DNA from: Pascua guehoae
Lineage: Eukaryota; Basidiomycota; Tremellomycetes; Trichosporonales; Trichosporonaceae
Direction: 5' to 3'
Length of the DNA stretch: 64,000 nucleotides
Assembly: GCA_001600415.1 (NCBI GenBank)
Contig: BCJX01000007.1
Span: 62,001-126,000 of the forward strand
Below the pieces are notes generated by a model. That model ran no database searches. It was given only the letters and a program-made list of their open reading frames with translations, and was not told where the DNA came from. Position 1 is the stretch's first letter; each line of letters opens with the position of its first letter. This document shows, piece after piece, positions 42,641 through 54,512 of this stretch. Position numbers and translations under genes: made by a program.

Positions 42641-44072
42641 ATGTCTCTCTCCCGTGCAGCTCGCTCCCTCCCCCGGGCCGCCCGCCGCGGCTACGCGACT
42701 CTGACGGTACGTCCACGCCCGCTGACACAACATACGTCGCATCGCTGACGGCCTCTAGCCCAACACGCAGTACACGGCAGTCACCCACCCCGACACGGCG
42801 CCCGAGTCTACCCACGAGTTGATCAAGGAGCACAGCTCGTACCTTCTCAACACGTATGCGCGCCCGCCCATCCTCTTCACCCACGGCAAGGGCCTGACTC
42901 TTGTCGACTCTGCCGAGCGCGAGTACCTCGACTTCTCTGCGGGCATTGCGGTGACTGCCCTGGGCCACGCCGACGATGGAGTGAACAAGGTCATGGCCGA
43001 GCAGGCTGCCAAGCTGTCGCACGCTTCCAACATTTACTGGAACGAGTACGCCGGCGCCCTGGCCAAGGCGCTCGTCGACGGCACGCGCAAGGCGGGTGGT
43101 CTCGGCCTTGACAAGGAGGGCGGCGTGGGCGCAAAGGTCTTCTTCTCCAACTCGGGTACCGAGGCCAACGAGGGCGCTCTCAAGTTTGCTCGCTTGCACG
43201 GCAAGCAGGTTGGCAACAAGGACAAGACGGGCCTTGTGTGCTTTAACAATGCCTTCCACGGCCGCTCCATGGGTGCGCTCTCGATGACGCCCAACCCCAA
43301 GTACCAGGAGCCGTTTGCGCCCCTGATCCCCAACGTGCGTGTGGGCGAGTACAACAATGCGAGCCCCGAGGCACTCTCGGCGCTCGTCGACGAGAACACG
43401 GCCGGTGTCATCATCGAGCCCATCCAGGGCGAGGGCGGTATTGGCACTGCGACCCCCGAGTTCCTCACGGCGCTCGCACAGCGCTGCCGCGACGTTGGCG
43501 CGACGCTCATCTATGACGAGATCCAGTGCGGTCTCTTCCGCTCGGGCACCATGTGGGCACACTCGACGCTTCCCAAGGAGGCGCACCCGGACATTGTAAC
43601 CATGGCCAAGCCCCTCGCCAACGGCTTCCCCATTGGCGCCATCCTCGTCCGCGACCCTGTCGCCGAGGTCGTCACCGTCGGCCACCACGGCACAACCTTT
43701 GGCGGCCAGCCCCTCGCTGCCCACCTTGGTCTCTACGTTCTCGGCCGCATCAGCGACCCTGCGTTCGTCAAGCAATTGAACGACACCGCAGCCCACCTCG
43801 ACACTCTCATCGCCCGCATCCCCAAGCTCTTCCCCGAGCTCGTCAAGGACGAGACCCGTGGCCGCGGCCTCATTCGTGGTATCCCCTTCAAGGACACTAC
43901 CGCCCCTGCGGCCCTCATGAAGATGGCCCGCCAGCGCGGTGTCCTGCTCCTCACCGCCGGCTCGGACGCCGTCCGTCTCATCCCCGCTCTCACAGTCTCC
44001 AAGGAGCAGTGCGACCATGCCATTGCTGTCATTGAGAGCTGTCTGGGCATCATGGCCAAGGAGGGGTGGTAA
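42641..44072 (+). CDS. ARG8: Acetylornithine aminotransferase, mitochondrial
   Basis: Exons 42641-42706 and 42759-44072; intron 52 nt; 459 aa. The first exon encodes a mitochondrial presequence (MSLSRAARSLPRAARRGYAT). Class III aminotransferase motifs follow: GHADDGVNKVM, FFSNSGTEANEGALKFAR (PLP phosphate), NAFHGRSMGALSMT, EPIQGEGGI, YDEIQCGLFRSG (PLP ring Asp), and the Schiff-base Lys in TMAKPLANGFPIGA, then GHHGTTFGGQPLA. It makes N-acetylornithine from N-acetylglutamate semialdehyde in arginine synthesis. The motif set and length fit Arg8 better than ornithine or GABA aminotransferase. A 479-codon open frame on the opposite strand is a shadow. Confidence 0.95.
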
Positions 44073-45241
44073 AGAGATAAAAACGGTGCTTTAGACTTAG
44101 TTGGTAGATGGTATCTGGGATTTTGCAACAGTCATAACAATTTGTTTGTGCCAGATCGCCAGGCCGTGCTAGCCACGCCACAAGACTGACCTTGCATACT
44201 GACTCTGACTCAGGCTATTGTCCGCGCTCGTTGAGGTCAGTGGACAGGCAGAGCAGCAACAACAGCACTCCACCCGGCGACCCCTTGGCTGCTACTGCCT
44301 TAGCCCCTTTCACGTGTAATCTTCGCCATTGCTCCGCAAATACAGCGTTGGCCCGTGTGAGTGTGAGGTTCGAATTCCCGGTGAGGTTCAAAAAGCTTTG
44401 TCTTGGCTGAACGCACCAAGAAGCTTCAAACCAGTCATGCGAGCCAAGAACGCCTGTTGTGGCCATGCCTCCATCGCTTTCCTGTAACACTATGCTTCTA
44501 ACACCAGCAAGTCAGGCGCGCTCCGAGATCCATTCCCCCCGTGATCCCGGGCCCAAACGCGCCGATAGCCTAAATCGCCGACCCCGGAAGACAACCTCCG
44601 CCGGCCCGGCGGGCCGCATCATCGGTGCCTGTTTTACATGCTTCTCGAAGCATGACTGTCAACTGCACGTGTTGCAAGCCAACGCCGCATCTTGTTAGCG
44701 TTACTTGTTCCCCCAACCCATGCAAACCCACGGTTGACCAAGCGGGGCCCGCCGGCACCCCGCGCCAGCCAGCCTGCGGCCAAAGAACACACCAGGCCGG
44801 CCCGGCGACGGTGCGGCGCCGTATTAAGTTACGTCACGAGGACAACTCGACAACGATCAGCCGAAGAGATAGCCGCCCTTTGATCTCTAGAAGCGTAGGT
44901 TCGGCCATTACCGTCTCAGCCAAGAGGTGCGCATGCGATGAACACATTGCCCATCCAGGGCTGCGCTTTGAAGCTTCTTCTATTCGAGGCACCCCTCGCC
45001 CTGCCAAGCGCCACAATCCATGTCGAGCGGCCAACCGGGCCATAACAAGGTGGCGGAGACCCCGGGCCGGCAGCGGGCCCCAGCTTGCGGGGTTCTAGAT
45101 GCCGAGTGGGGATGGTGAATAGATGAGTTTGGTGGTTGTAAAAGGGCTTCGACGAGATAAAAGGACGTCGCTTGAACTTCTGAACGATGTTTATCCCTCA
45201 AGAGCGACCCTCGTCTCCTACTCCCGCACAATCACATTAAG
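44073..45241. other. Intergenic, GH28 promoter
   Basis: 1.17 kb. Strongly GC-rich palindromic patches (CGGCCCGGCGGGCCG near 44600, CCGGCCCGG near 44797) could be sites for Gal4-type factors. ATAAAAGG at 45157-45164, 78 bp before the start, is a likely TATA element. No gene seen. Confidence 0.5.
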
Positions 45242-46975
45242 ATGCGCCTCCTCTCCCTCTTCACTGTCCTTGCCGCGCTTGCGACTGCTTCCCCCCTCGA
45301 TGTTGACGTCTCGGCGCGCAACAGTGGCAAGCAAAATGGCAAGCAGTGCGTGGTCAAGTCGTCCAACGGCGGCGACGACTCGCCGGCCATCCACGCGGCG
45401 GCCAAGGAGTGCATCAAGGACAGCACGATTGTATTCCAAGCAGGCGTCGACTAGTGAGTGACGTCGGCTGAGTACCACGAGGTGTTAAGCCACTCACACC
45501 CTCAGCAACCTTTTGACACCGGCCAACATGACTGGGCTGAGCAACGTCAAGATCCAGGTGGACGGCAACCTGCACCTACCCAAGAACATGACGGCGGTGC
45601 TCGAGACGGTCGGGTCGACGCCGCAGGACATGATCTCGGGCATCTGGTGGCTCGACATCCAGGGCGACAAGGTGCACTGGAACGCGACGTCGTCGTCAAA
45701 GGGCGGCTGGATCTACGGCTACGGCCAGCAGTACTGGGACGCCAACCCGGTCAACGGTACCGGGATTGAGAACCGCCCCAAACTCGTCATGTGGAACATT
45801 ACAAACTCGGTCATCGACTATCTCAAAGTCTCCAAGCCGCCCGCGTGGGGCAACTCGCTCCGCGGCAACCACATTGAGATCAACCACGTGTTTTTCGACG
45901 CCACGACGCGCACCGGCGGCGGGTTCCCGTTCAACACGGACGGGTTTGACATTACCGCCAACAATGTCGTCATTACCGACGGCGTCGTCCTCAACGGCGA
46001 CGACGCGATTGCCATCAACAATGGCGCGCGCAACGTCACGGTCCAGAATTTCCTCATCTCGGGTCCAGGGTGCCATGGCATGAGTATTGGCAGTCTTGGG
46101 CGCAACAACTCCGAGGTCCAGGACGTCAGCGGTAGTGAGCACCTACAAGGCCAACAGAGTACATACTCACCACTTAGTCCACTTTAAGGATGTCACCGCC
46201 GTTGGTGCGCTTTACGCTGCCCGATTCAAGTCGTACGCCGGGGGCCAAGGCCTCGCAAAGGACATTTCTTGGGAGAATTTCAAGATTTACAATGTCACGT
46301 ACCCAATCTATGTCACTCAGACCTACAACAAGTGAGTACGGTTGGGGCTTGTTAGCGCATGGGGAGCATGCTCGGGGGGCGCGATGGGGTGTGCTTTGCC
46401 GAGGCTGCGGGGGCTACTGGGGCTACGGTGGACTGCGGTGGCTGCGGGGGTAGCGGGGGCTACGGTGGGCTGGCCTGTGGGCCTAGACGGTGTCTGTTGC
46501 ACCTCGTGCAGTGTGGAGAGGTGGCATCCTCCCGTGTGGCCAAGGCCCACCCGCGCACACCCAGTCGGCGTTTGAACCCCCCCCCCCCCCCAAATACTGC
46601 AGCCACTAACATCGCAGCCAGGGCAACGCGCAGACCCAAAACGGCGCCGAGGACACGTCAGGCGGCAACTCGTCCGTCCGCATGGAGGACTTTACCTGGA
46701 AGAACTGGCGCGGCACAATCAACAGCTACCACCCGGGCGACGCGAGCTGCGCGTCCGATCCGTGCTGGTACGCCGAGGATGGCGCCGACGGCACGCAGGT
46801 GGCGATTATCCGCTGTGCGAGCGAGGACAGCTGCACGGGGTACCACATGGAGGACATTGACGTGGTGCCCGACAACGATGCCGAGCCGAGCCTCATCTGT
46901 GCCAATGTGGCCGCGAGCACGAACCCCAACTTTGGCCTCGTGTGCCAGGATGGCGCGTTTACCATGTCGTCCTAG
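45242..46975 (+). CDS. Secreted polygalacturonase (GH28)
   Basis: Exons 45242-45453, 45506-46134, 46178-46331, 46618-46975; 450 aa. Signal peptide MRLLSLFTVLAALATAS. The beta-helix carries all four GH28 signatures: NTDGFD (214-219), GDDAI (Asp236, Asp237), the active-site His in GPGCHGMSIGSLG (His261), and the substrate-binding RFKS (family RIK). The first Gly-Gly of the usual GGHG is replaced by PGC. The two Asp pairs and His are intact, so it should be active on pectin or rhamnogalacturonan; with NTDGFD, exo activity is possible. The last intron (286 nt) is long and built of imperfect GGGGCTACGGTGG repeats plus a 15-base C run. Confidence 0.92.
46332..46617 (+). repeat. Low-complexity GH28 intron
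   Basis: The 286-nt intron is filled by imperfect repeats of GGGGCTACGGTGG and GCTGCGGG (about 46395-46480) and ends with fifteen C (46577-46591) before the acceptor. Other introns of this gene are 43-52 nt. Confidence 0.75.
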
Positions 46976-49560
46976 CTGGGGGGTTCAGAGGGGGCCGGGG
47001 GAAGAGGTGTCTTGGTCAGCGGGGCCCCGTGTGGGGGGTGGTGGCAAGAATGAGGATCGAAAGTGGGAATAACACTCGGGGCCCAGGTGCCAGCGTGGGC
47101 AAACAGTATACTATAGTAGATGCACCGGGATCAATGGCCAGTGTGGCGCGCAAAGACACCCGTCGCTCCAAGGGGATGCGGTGGGGCTCTCAAACGCACG
47201 AGGCCACTTTTAATCACGGGGACCCAGCGCGTGGCCCATTCGGCCCCGCATAAACCATTCCTCACGAAATGGCCATCGAGGATCACCGCATGTGCACAAG
47301 GGTGCACATGGGCATGCTCATCATTGTGTCAGCTTGCGATGTCAGAGTGTCGTGACATCGGCGCCCGTGGTTATCCTGGAGCTTATCCTGGGGCCCGATT
47401 GCCCCGCATTTAGACACCGACAAGCCACCACACGTCGCCTATCGCGCCTTGCTTCGGCCGTCAGTACGTGGTCACTTCATGTGGGCCCCATCGCCTTGTT
47501 CGTGCCGCGCTTTGCCGCTCTGTACCTCACTCATCTCTACCCCTGCTGTGCCACTGGCATTCTACAAGGACCAAGCGAGGGAGACACAGGTACATACGAA
47601 CAGACGAACAGAGAAACACTGGACCCGCATAACGTCGGTGGCGAGTCTCGCTTACACGACGAAATGGCCAATACAACAACCACAAGAGTCCCGGGTTGGC
47701 ATTCACGGAGGTCCGTTGCCGCAAAAGATATCAGTCGCGGTCCGTGATAGGCTTGTGTCAATGAGCAGGGGCCAAATGGATGGTTCCTGATGGCTCCTGA
47801 GGTTCCATCGCCCAGTCCCAAGACAGATGACGTGGTTGCCGTGGTTGCCGATGGTCTGTGAAGAAATCAACCATGACTCAGATTGCCGGGGTTGGCCCGA
47901 GGATGCGCCCACATCGCCCATCTCGGACGAATCAGAGGTCGCCGTAGAGCTGCGATCCGTACGACTCGGTGAATGTATCCCTCGTCGGCGACTGTGAAAT
48001 GGCCGTGTGCGCTCGGTCCACTCAGTAACCGACTCGCGACTCGGCGAATGGCCCGTGAAATGGTGCGAACCACCTTACAACCAGCTCGCACCTACTGCCA
48101 GAACAGCTGGCAAAACGCTTAATCATCATCGACGAGTTTACCCTGTGGCGTTGGGGGCGTGTGTGGCGTGTGTGGCGCAGCACGTGTTGATAAATCACAG
48201 ACGTTGCAGGTGGGCGGTGCAGGGTGGGTACGACATGTGGGCCCATGAGGCCCACGGGCCGCGGGGATTATGCGCACCGGTGAGTGACGAGTCCGAGCGC
48301 CGAGATGGGGGCGAGCATGTGGGACAACGTGGACACTTTTATCCAGGGCCCCCAGAGTGGGCCGGTTTTACAACTGGGTGATCTGCAGACGAGAATAGCT
48401 TTGACCTTGTCGGTGCTCCGCCTCTCGGCTGTTGTGCTCCGCGTTTTCCACGGGGCACCCGAGGTTGAGCACTGCGCTCAGAATGGACACGAGCTGCGTT
48501 TTTCGTTGCGTCTGCGACCGCTTGAGGAGACTCTCTGAACGTCCTCTGCCTGTGGAGAGAAAAGATTGCCCGAAGACCCGTCTGCAAACAAGCATCACAA
48601 AACGCACCCATTGTCCTGGCCCTGTACACACACTTGCAGGGACATTGAGCTGGAATTACTGCACAATTTCAGTGGCTTTCCTTTCCAGCCAACCGCTTGG
48701 CCGAAACCAAGCACCCTTTACAAATTGACTACCGACACATGGCCCAACTGCCACACGCCAAATGCGCCACACTGCCGCCATTGGCTGTGCGCCAGCGCAC
48801 GGCTTTTTGGGTGATTGGCTTGGGAATTGGCCACCTATAATCCCAAACACTTTCGCACCAGCCATGCATCTCTGGAGTTATTGTCCCTTGAGGATACCGC
48901 CCGGGCCGGTCGCGGTCCGTCTCACATGTCCACAGGGCGCGGTGCAGAGTCGGACCGACCAGGCACAGCGGTGATACCGGCGGTTAAATCGCATCACGCC
49001 GCAGGGGCACGCCACGCAGGGCAAGGCAAAAGCAAGACAACACTCCGATGCTGGGAGAGGCGACCATTCCTGCGCGTTTGGTCTTGGCTATTGCTCGTAG
49101 GCTATCCATAGGCTGCACAAACGACGCCGGGTGGCGTGCCAAGCGGGAACAATGAGGGGACACTGAGGGAAATCGGGAATCAAGCATGCTCTAGTTGGCC
49201 AATCTGACATGACCTGTGCCGGCCAGAACCCGACTCCCCCTTGGCCGTTAGCGAGGCGCTTGGGGGCGCCCCCTGGGGAACTGTTCGGGGCACACTCTTG
49301 GGGCCCGAGAGTACCGGGGAAGAGTGCAGGGGAGCAAGAGTGTACGGGGAAAGAGACTACCGGGGGAAATGCGATCGTGCACCAAGACTTTGCAGGCGGG
49401 GAAAAAAGGAGTTTTTAAAGGCTGTGGGCGTGACTGAAGGAAAGCCCCAGAACCAGTCTCAACAGCCCCCCACTCTCTCACCACTGACTCGACTCGAGGT
49501 TCCGACTAGCACCGCATACACCACTCTCACTGTAAACACACACACTCTGGAAAGAAAGAA
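46976..49560. other. Large intergenic region, no gene seen
   Basis: 2.6 kb, the largest gap in the window. No reading frame has recognisable domains, no tRNA was found, and there is no clear inverted or tandem repeat beyond the palindrome GTGGGCCCATGAGGCCCAC near 48237. It separates polygalacturonase from a transporter on the same strand. Confidence 0.55.
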
Positions 49561-51409
49561 ATGTCCCCCAAGATGGGCGTCTACGACCACGAAAAGTCAG
49601 TCGTCCACATGGCCGACGACAAGACCGAAGACGACCTCAAGGAGGTGGCCAGCCAGGCCCCTTACGTCTACGTCCCCAACACACCCGAGGAGCGGGCACT
49701 GGTCCGCAAGATCGACCTGCGCCTCTTCCCCATGCTCTGGGTCATGTTCTGCATGAACTACCTTGGTGAGTATAATGGAGCAGGCCGCCGAGGATATGAC
49801 TGACATTGCAGACCGGACCAACATCGGAGTGCGTTAATAAAAAAAAAAAATTAAAAAATGTTTCACGAACAGCTACTGACGATCACAGAATGCCAAAGTG
49901 GCGGGAATGCAGGAGGACCTCAAGCTCTCGTCCAGCGACTACAGCCTTGTCCTGTCCATCTTCTTCATTGGTTACCTGCTCTGGTGTGTACCGCGACCAT
50001 TGCTGGGGACGAGGCTGACAATTGCACAGGGAGGTGCCTTCCAACATGATGCTCACCCGTTCGGTCCCGTCCATTTTCGTGCCCACTCTCATGCTTGTCT
50101 GGGTGAGTTCTGTACCCGAGCCTTGGTCGCATTTGCGCGGCTCCAATCTATTCGAATCGTGCTGACACCAAAACAGGGTGGAATCAGTATCGCAGTCGTC
50201 GGCATCAACTCGCTCGGCGGCATGGTTGGCTTCCGCTTTGTTCTGGGCCTGGTCGAGGCTGGATTTTTCCCTGGAATCATGCTCGTCATCTCGTGCTGGT
50301 ACAAGGTGAGTAAACCACAAAAAAAACAATCACGACCGATACACCGTGCTGACATCGTTCTAGCCCGATGAAATGGCCAAGCGCGTTGCCATCCTCTACT
50401 CGTCGACCATGATGGCAGGTGCCTTTGGCGGTCTCCTCGCCGGCGGTATCATTGAGGCTCTCGAGGGCGTCCGTGGCATTCGTGGCTGGAAGTGGCTCTT
50501 GTGAGTTTTTTGGGTGCTTGGGCAAGGATAAACTCACTAACACTCCCAGCGTTATTGAGGGCCTCATGACGTGCGCGATTGCGTTTGCGGGCTACTTTGT
50601 GCTCCCCAACTACCCCACGACCACCAAGTGGCTCACCGAGGAGCAGAAGAAGCTCGCCGTGGCGCGTCTCCTCAACGGCCGCGATCTCGAGGACGAGGTC
50701 GAGCCCCTTGGCCACTGGGAGGCGTTCATCGCTGCTGTCAAGGACCCCAAGACCTGGGTACGTTGGAAGTCAACAACCACAGCAGCATTCACTTACCATT
50801 GCCAACAGGTCTTCCTCGTGCTCTACAACATGCTCTCGAGCGTCGGCACCATCTCGTACTTTTTCCCTTCGCTCCTCACCACCCTGGGCTACGAGGGCCG
50901 CAAGCTGCAGTGTGAGTTGGCCACGACTCTTTCGCGAGCATCGCACTAACCTCCCAGTCATGACTGTACCCATCTACGCCGTCGCACTTGCCGTCGGTGT
51001 CTCGTCGGGTGTGTTCGCCGACAAGACGGGCCACAAGGCCTGGGTCATTGTGGGCGGCTCCATCCTCTCAACCATCTCGTTCATCATCTGCGTCACCGTC
51101 AACGTCCCCACGGTCAAGTACGCCTTCATCTGCCTCGGCGCCGCGGGCATCTGGACCAACATTCCCATCTTCCTCTCGTGGATGGTCACCATGTTTGACG
51201 GCCGCGAAAAGCGCGCAGTCTGCATCGCCCTCATCAACGGCTTTGGAAACCTCGCGTCCGTCTACGGGTCCTTCTTCTGGCCCACCTCGGACGCGCCCAA
51301 GTTCCAGATTGGCTTTTCCATCACTACCGCCCTCTGCGGCGCGGCCGGTATTCTCGTCGCGTTTGCAAAGATGCGCTACGGCGACAAGGGTGTCGAGCGC
51401 ACTTCGTAA
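49561..51409 (+). CDS. MFS transporter, Dal5/anion-cation symporter type
   Basis: Nine exons: 49561-49765, 49812-49828, 49889-49983, 50030-50102, 50177-50305, 50364-50500, 50550-50757, 50809-50911, 50958-51409; introns 46-74 nt; 472 aa. The family's opening reads LVRKIDLRLFPMLWVMFCMNYLDRTNIGNAKVAGM. Then GYLLWEVPSNMMLTR and, in span 5, GLVEAGFFPGIMLVISCWYK; these are classic for the allantoate/pantothenate/vitamin anion symporters (Dal5, Fen2, Tna1, Seo1). Twelve spans in all. The substrate is a small carboxylate, not defined. Exon 2 is only 17 nt and encodes most of DRTNIG; the next intron has A-rich runs. The tail is short (KMRYGDKGVERTS). Confidence 0.92.
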
Positions 51410-52812
51410 ACCGAACCGAGCTTGAAGTGTAACGCCTTACGATGCGGCTGGAGCCGCCCGGACTCGTTTTGTGATGATTTTCAGTCAACGCGGTAGGAAG
51501 AAGTAGAGTGACAACGCCATCTAGTGTATTAGACACGGTAGATACAGAATAGACTATACGCTATGAAAGGAGACACATTGTATGAAAGGAAATACAGGAC
51601 AGCGAGCCTGGAGGAGGCATCGAGTTGCCACAACGTTAGGTACCAAAAGTCTTCTGACTGCGACATGAGGCTGGGCATGTAATAGTGCACGCTCTCAGCC
51701 GCGTCCCCACGACATGTTCATGAAGCGAATCCGCCGAGATGCAACCTTTTGCGTATATGGATAGCGCGACTTCGTGGTGCTATTACAGCCCGGTGGGCAA
51801 AAGCGTCTCCCAGGGTTTCGCAATCTTCACAGCCCGGCGGCATCTCCACTGCTGTCCAGATCCTGCGCAAGCACAACTTTGTCATCGTTGCAGTACGCTT
51901 TGGCACAGCTCATCCTCATGTCTGGGCCCAATGCCGCAGAGTCTAACGTCATTCTGTTTGTGATGCGCAGGTCATTGCGTCCACGTGACAGATTGCCACG
52001 TCCTGTGCGCAGCATGCGCAGCGTGCGTCTACTGTACCTACGGCCAGGGCCTCATCTTATCAGATATGGAGGCGCTGGATCCTCATCCTCATATAAAGCG
52101 GTTTTCACAGTCCTGCTGTCTAGAAGGCCACCGCGAGCCATTGGCAGCGTATACATGCGTGCATAGCACAGGTTTACGCCCGGTGGCAGGTTGTGGGGCG
52201 TGATGGCACCATTGGGGCCGGCTGGGACAGACCTTGAGCCAGCGTGGGAGCGTGCGACGATGACGTGAGTGGTGTTATTTCGGTCCCCCTCGCAAACGTT
52301 GCAGCCGGGCCAAATGTGAGATGGGGTTCCTGAGCACGCACAGTGCCAAGCCTTTTTCAGAGCAACGAGGCAACGTGCTCTGTCACCATCTCTTCCATCG
52401 TCCCATCCCACAGGCTCCTGGGTAACAACGTTTGCGCTGAAACAGGGCAACGACCACGTTTAGAGCATATAGAGGGTATCATAAAGGACCGTGAGAGGCG
52501 CAGGGTGAGATTTGTCTTGCGCTGCCGAACGCCCATCTCAGCGCCAGCTTCGAGCTCCTTGCCACGGCACGCCTGCGCCCTTCGCAGTCCCTTTCTGACA
52601 CCCTCTGCAGCTGGACCCAGTGGCCAGTGGGCTGTGCAACTCCTTGTTGAAACAGACTCCCAAGCAGTCGCCTAGGCTCCATGCCGCGCCCCCCGCCTGC
52701 ACCATCGCTTCCAACCATCATCCATTCCATGCTTCGTTCTCCGCGTCATCAAGAAAGTGCTATGTGATACAACAGCCCTGCCGCAGCGGCGCCGGTGCTG
52801 TGGGGTACAGGA
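51410..52812. other. Intergenic, no gene seen
   Basis: 1.4 kb between the converging transporter and PNC1 genes. No motif, repeat or coding region accepted. Confidence 0.55.
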
Positions 52813-53920
52813 TTACTCTTCCTTGGACATCCACTCCTTGAGCTCGTCCTCCCAGCGAGGGGGGCGGAGACCGCTCTCGCGCGAGGGGGCGCCAATGACC
52901 GTGCCGCCGAGTGCGCGAATCTTGTCAAACACATCGTCCGTGTTGGCGCGGTCCATGCCGGCGGTCGCGGGCATGAGAATGGCCGTCTTGAAGCCCTTTG
53001 CAAACGCCGAGAGGGCCGTGTGAATGACGCAGTAGTCGGTCGCGAGGCCGGTGATGAGGACCTTTGTCACACCCTGTGAACGCAGGAACTTGGCCACTTC
53101 AGAGTGCGGCTGCGTGTCAATCTTGTCGGGGGGCGGGGCGGGGTTGGCGCCGTCCGTGACGTAGCCGTCAAACGCAGAGTAGGCCTCGACGCCCTTGTGC
53201 CATCCCTGGGGTGGTCAGCTTTTGGGAATGCGAAAGGGTACGCCATGCGGGTGGTCGACGAGCGCAGTTGGGATGGGCGATTGAGATTGGCGAGAAGTGC
53301 GATGAATGCACGCCGGCGATCATAGCTCCATGGGGGTACGTGGCGTGCCAAGCGTATCGCGACGGTTCGGGAGACGCGGAACGGAACAAACAATCACATG
53401 GTCCATGCGCAGGGGCATCGGCACCCGTTGATGACTCACCTTGCGCACAAGCTTGAAGCGGTCACCAAGAACCTCGAGCTTCTTCATGAGGTCGGCGTTA
53501 ATCTCGACACCGGGGGTGCCCTGCACACAGTGGTCGGGCCACAGGTGCTGCTCATACTCGATGCCGCGGGCGTCGGTGAGCTCGAGTTCCTCACCGACCT
53601 TGTGGCCGGCATGGGACGATGCAAACGAGATGTGACCTGGCGGGTGGTAGTCCTGTTGGTCAGCACGTGGGCACCAAACTGCGGGCATGCGAATGAGGGT
53701 ACAGTGGATCGTCGCGCCTCGGGTGGACACGCTATCTGTTGTCACGCACCTGCGAGGCGAGGACAACGTCCCACCTGTACTGCTTGGTCGCAATGAGCTC
53801 GGCGATGGTGGGGACGATGAGGAGGCCGCCGGGGACCTTGAGCGAGCCCTTGGGAGGCAGGAAGTCGCCCTGGACGTCGACGATGATGAGGGCACAGCGG
53901 GGACTGGGTTTGGAAGCCAT
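52813..53920 (-). CDS. PNC1: Nicotinamidase
   Basis: Exons (minus): 53920-53750, 53652-53440, 53205-52813; introns 97 and 234 nt; 258 aa. Isochorismatase-fold enzyme that converts nicotinamide to nicotinate in NAD salvage and lowers nicotinamide inhibition of sirtuins. The catalytic Asp is in CALIIVDVQGDF, the metal-binding Asp and His in DYHPPGHISFASSH, the catalytic Lys probably in LVRKGWHKGVEAYSAF, and the nucleophile Cys in GLATDYCVIHTALSA. WPDHCVQGTPG is also a family signature. The 234-nt intron joins VRK to GWHKG exactly as in homologs. Confidence 0.93.
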
Positions 53921-54512
53921 TGTGACGACGTGTGGTGGATGCGAGAGAGAGAGAGAGAAGAAGAGACCGGAAGGTGGGGGATGATGGGCTTTTATGTATG
54001 ACGTGACGGGGTGGTGGGGAGGTAAGGGTCAACGGTGGGATGTGGGGCGGGTGGGGTAGGGTGGGGTACAGAACAAGGGCAATGCAGGGTGACTACTTAC
54101 TCTACCATGGCTTCCAATAATGAACCAATCCGACGCCATTGTCCGTTAGCTGTCGGCTCTCGGGCATGGCTCGGGACATCCAAAAGTCATCCATTCACAA
54201 AGCTCCATCTGCTCTGCTCTGCTCTGCTCTGGTCCCGGCCATCATCAGCCTTCCTTCGCGCTCTTTTCGGAAACCCGAACTGAGTCACGTGATCGTTTGC
54301 AATGTCAGGTGTCCGGCTGCGCTTGTCGGTGGCCGGCGGAACCAAATACTGCACTGCACTCACCACTACTGCATGCGTCACTGCCGCCACCATGTTCTCG
54401 CGTGGTCGATCTCAATCTCACCTACAATGCTACGAGCCGCACTGGCTGTATATTACACTCCCTGCTATTGTCCTCGAACATTTCCCGACTTTGAACACTC
54501 CATCCTTCCACC
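53921..54512. other. Divergent promoter of PNC1 and calcipressin
   Basis: 592 bp between head-to-head genes. CACGTG lies at 54286-54291. A GAGAGA run at 53945-53956 and GGGGTGGGG runs flank the PNC1 start; CTCTG units repeat near 54213. Confidence 0.5.

Noticed and set aside
42579..44018. 479-codon open frame opposite ARG8
   Set aside because: It mirrors the high GC3 codons of ARG8, lies exactly antisense to a conserved enzyme and shows only Leu/Gly/Val/Arg-rich low-complexity sequence.
44365..44385. B-box-like GGTTCGAATTCC
   Set aside because: The flanks do not form a T-stem and no acceptor stem can be drawn.
44625..45098. 157-codon frame in the GH28 promoter
   Set aside because: Cys/Arg/Pro-rich chance translation of GC-rich palindromic DNA, with no homology signal.
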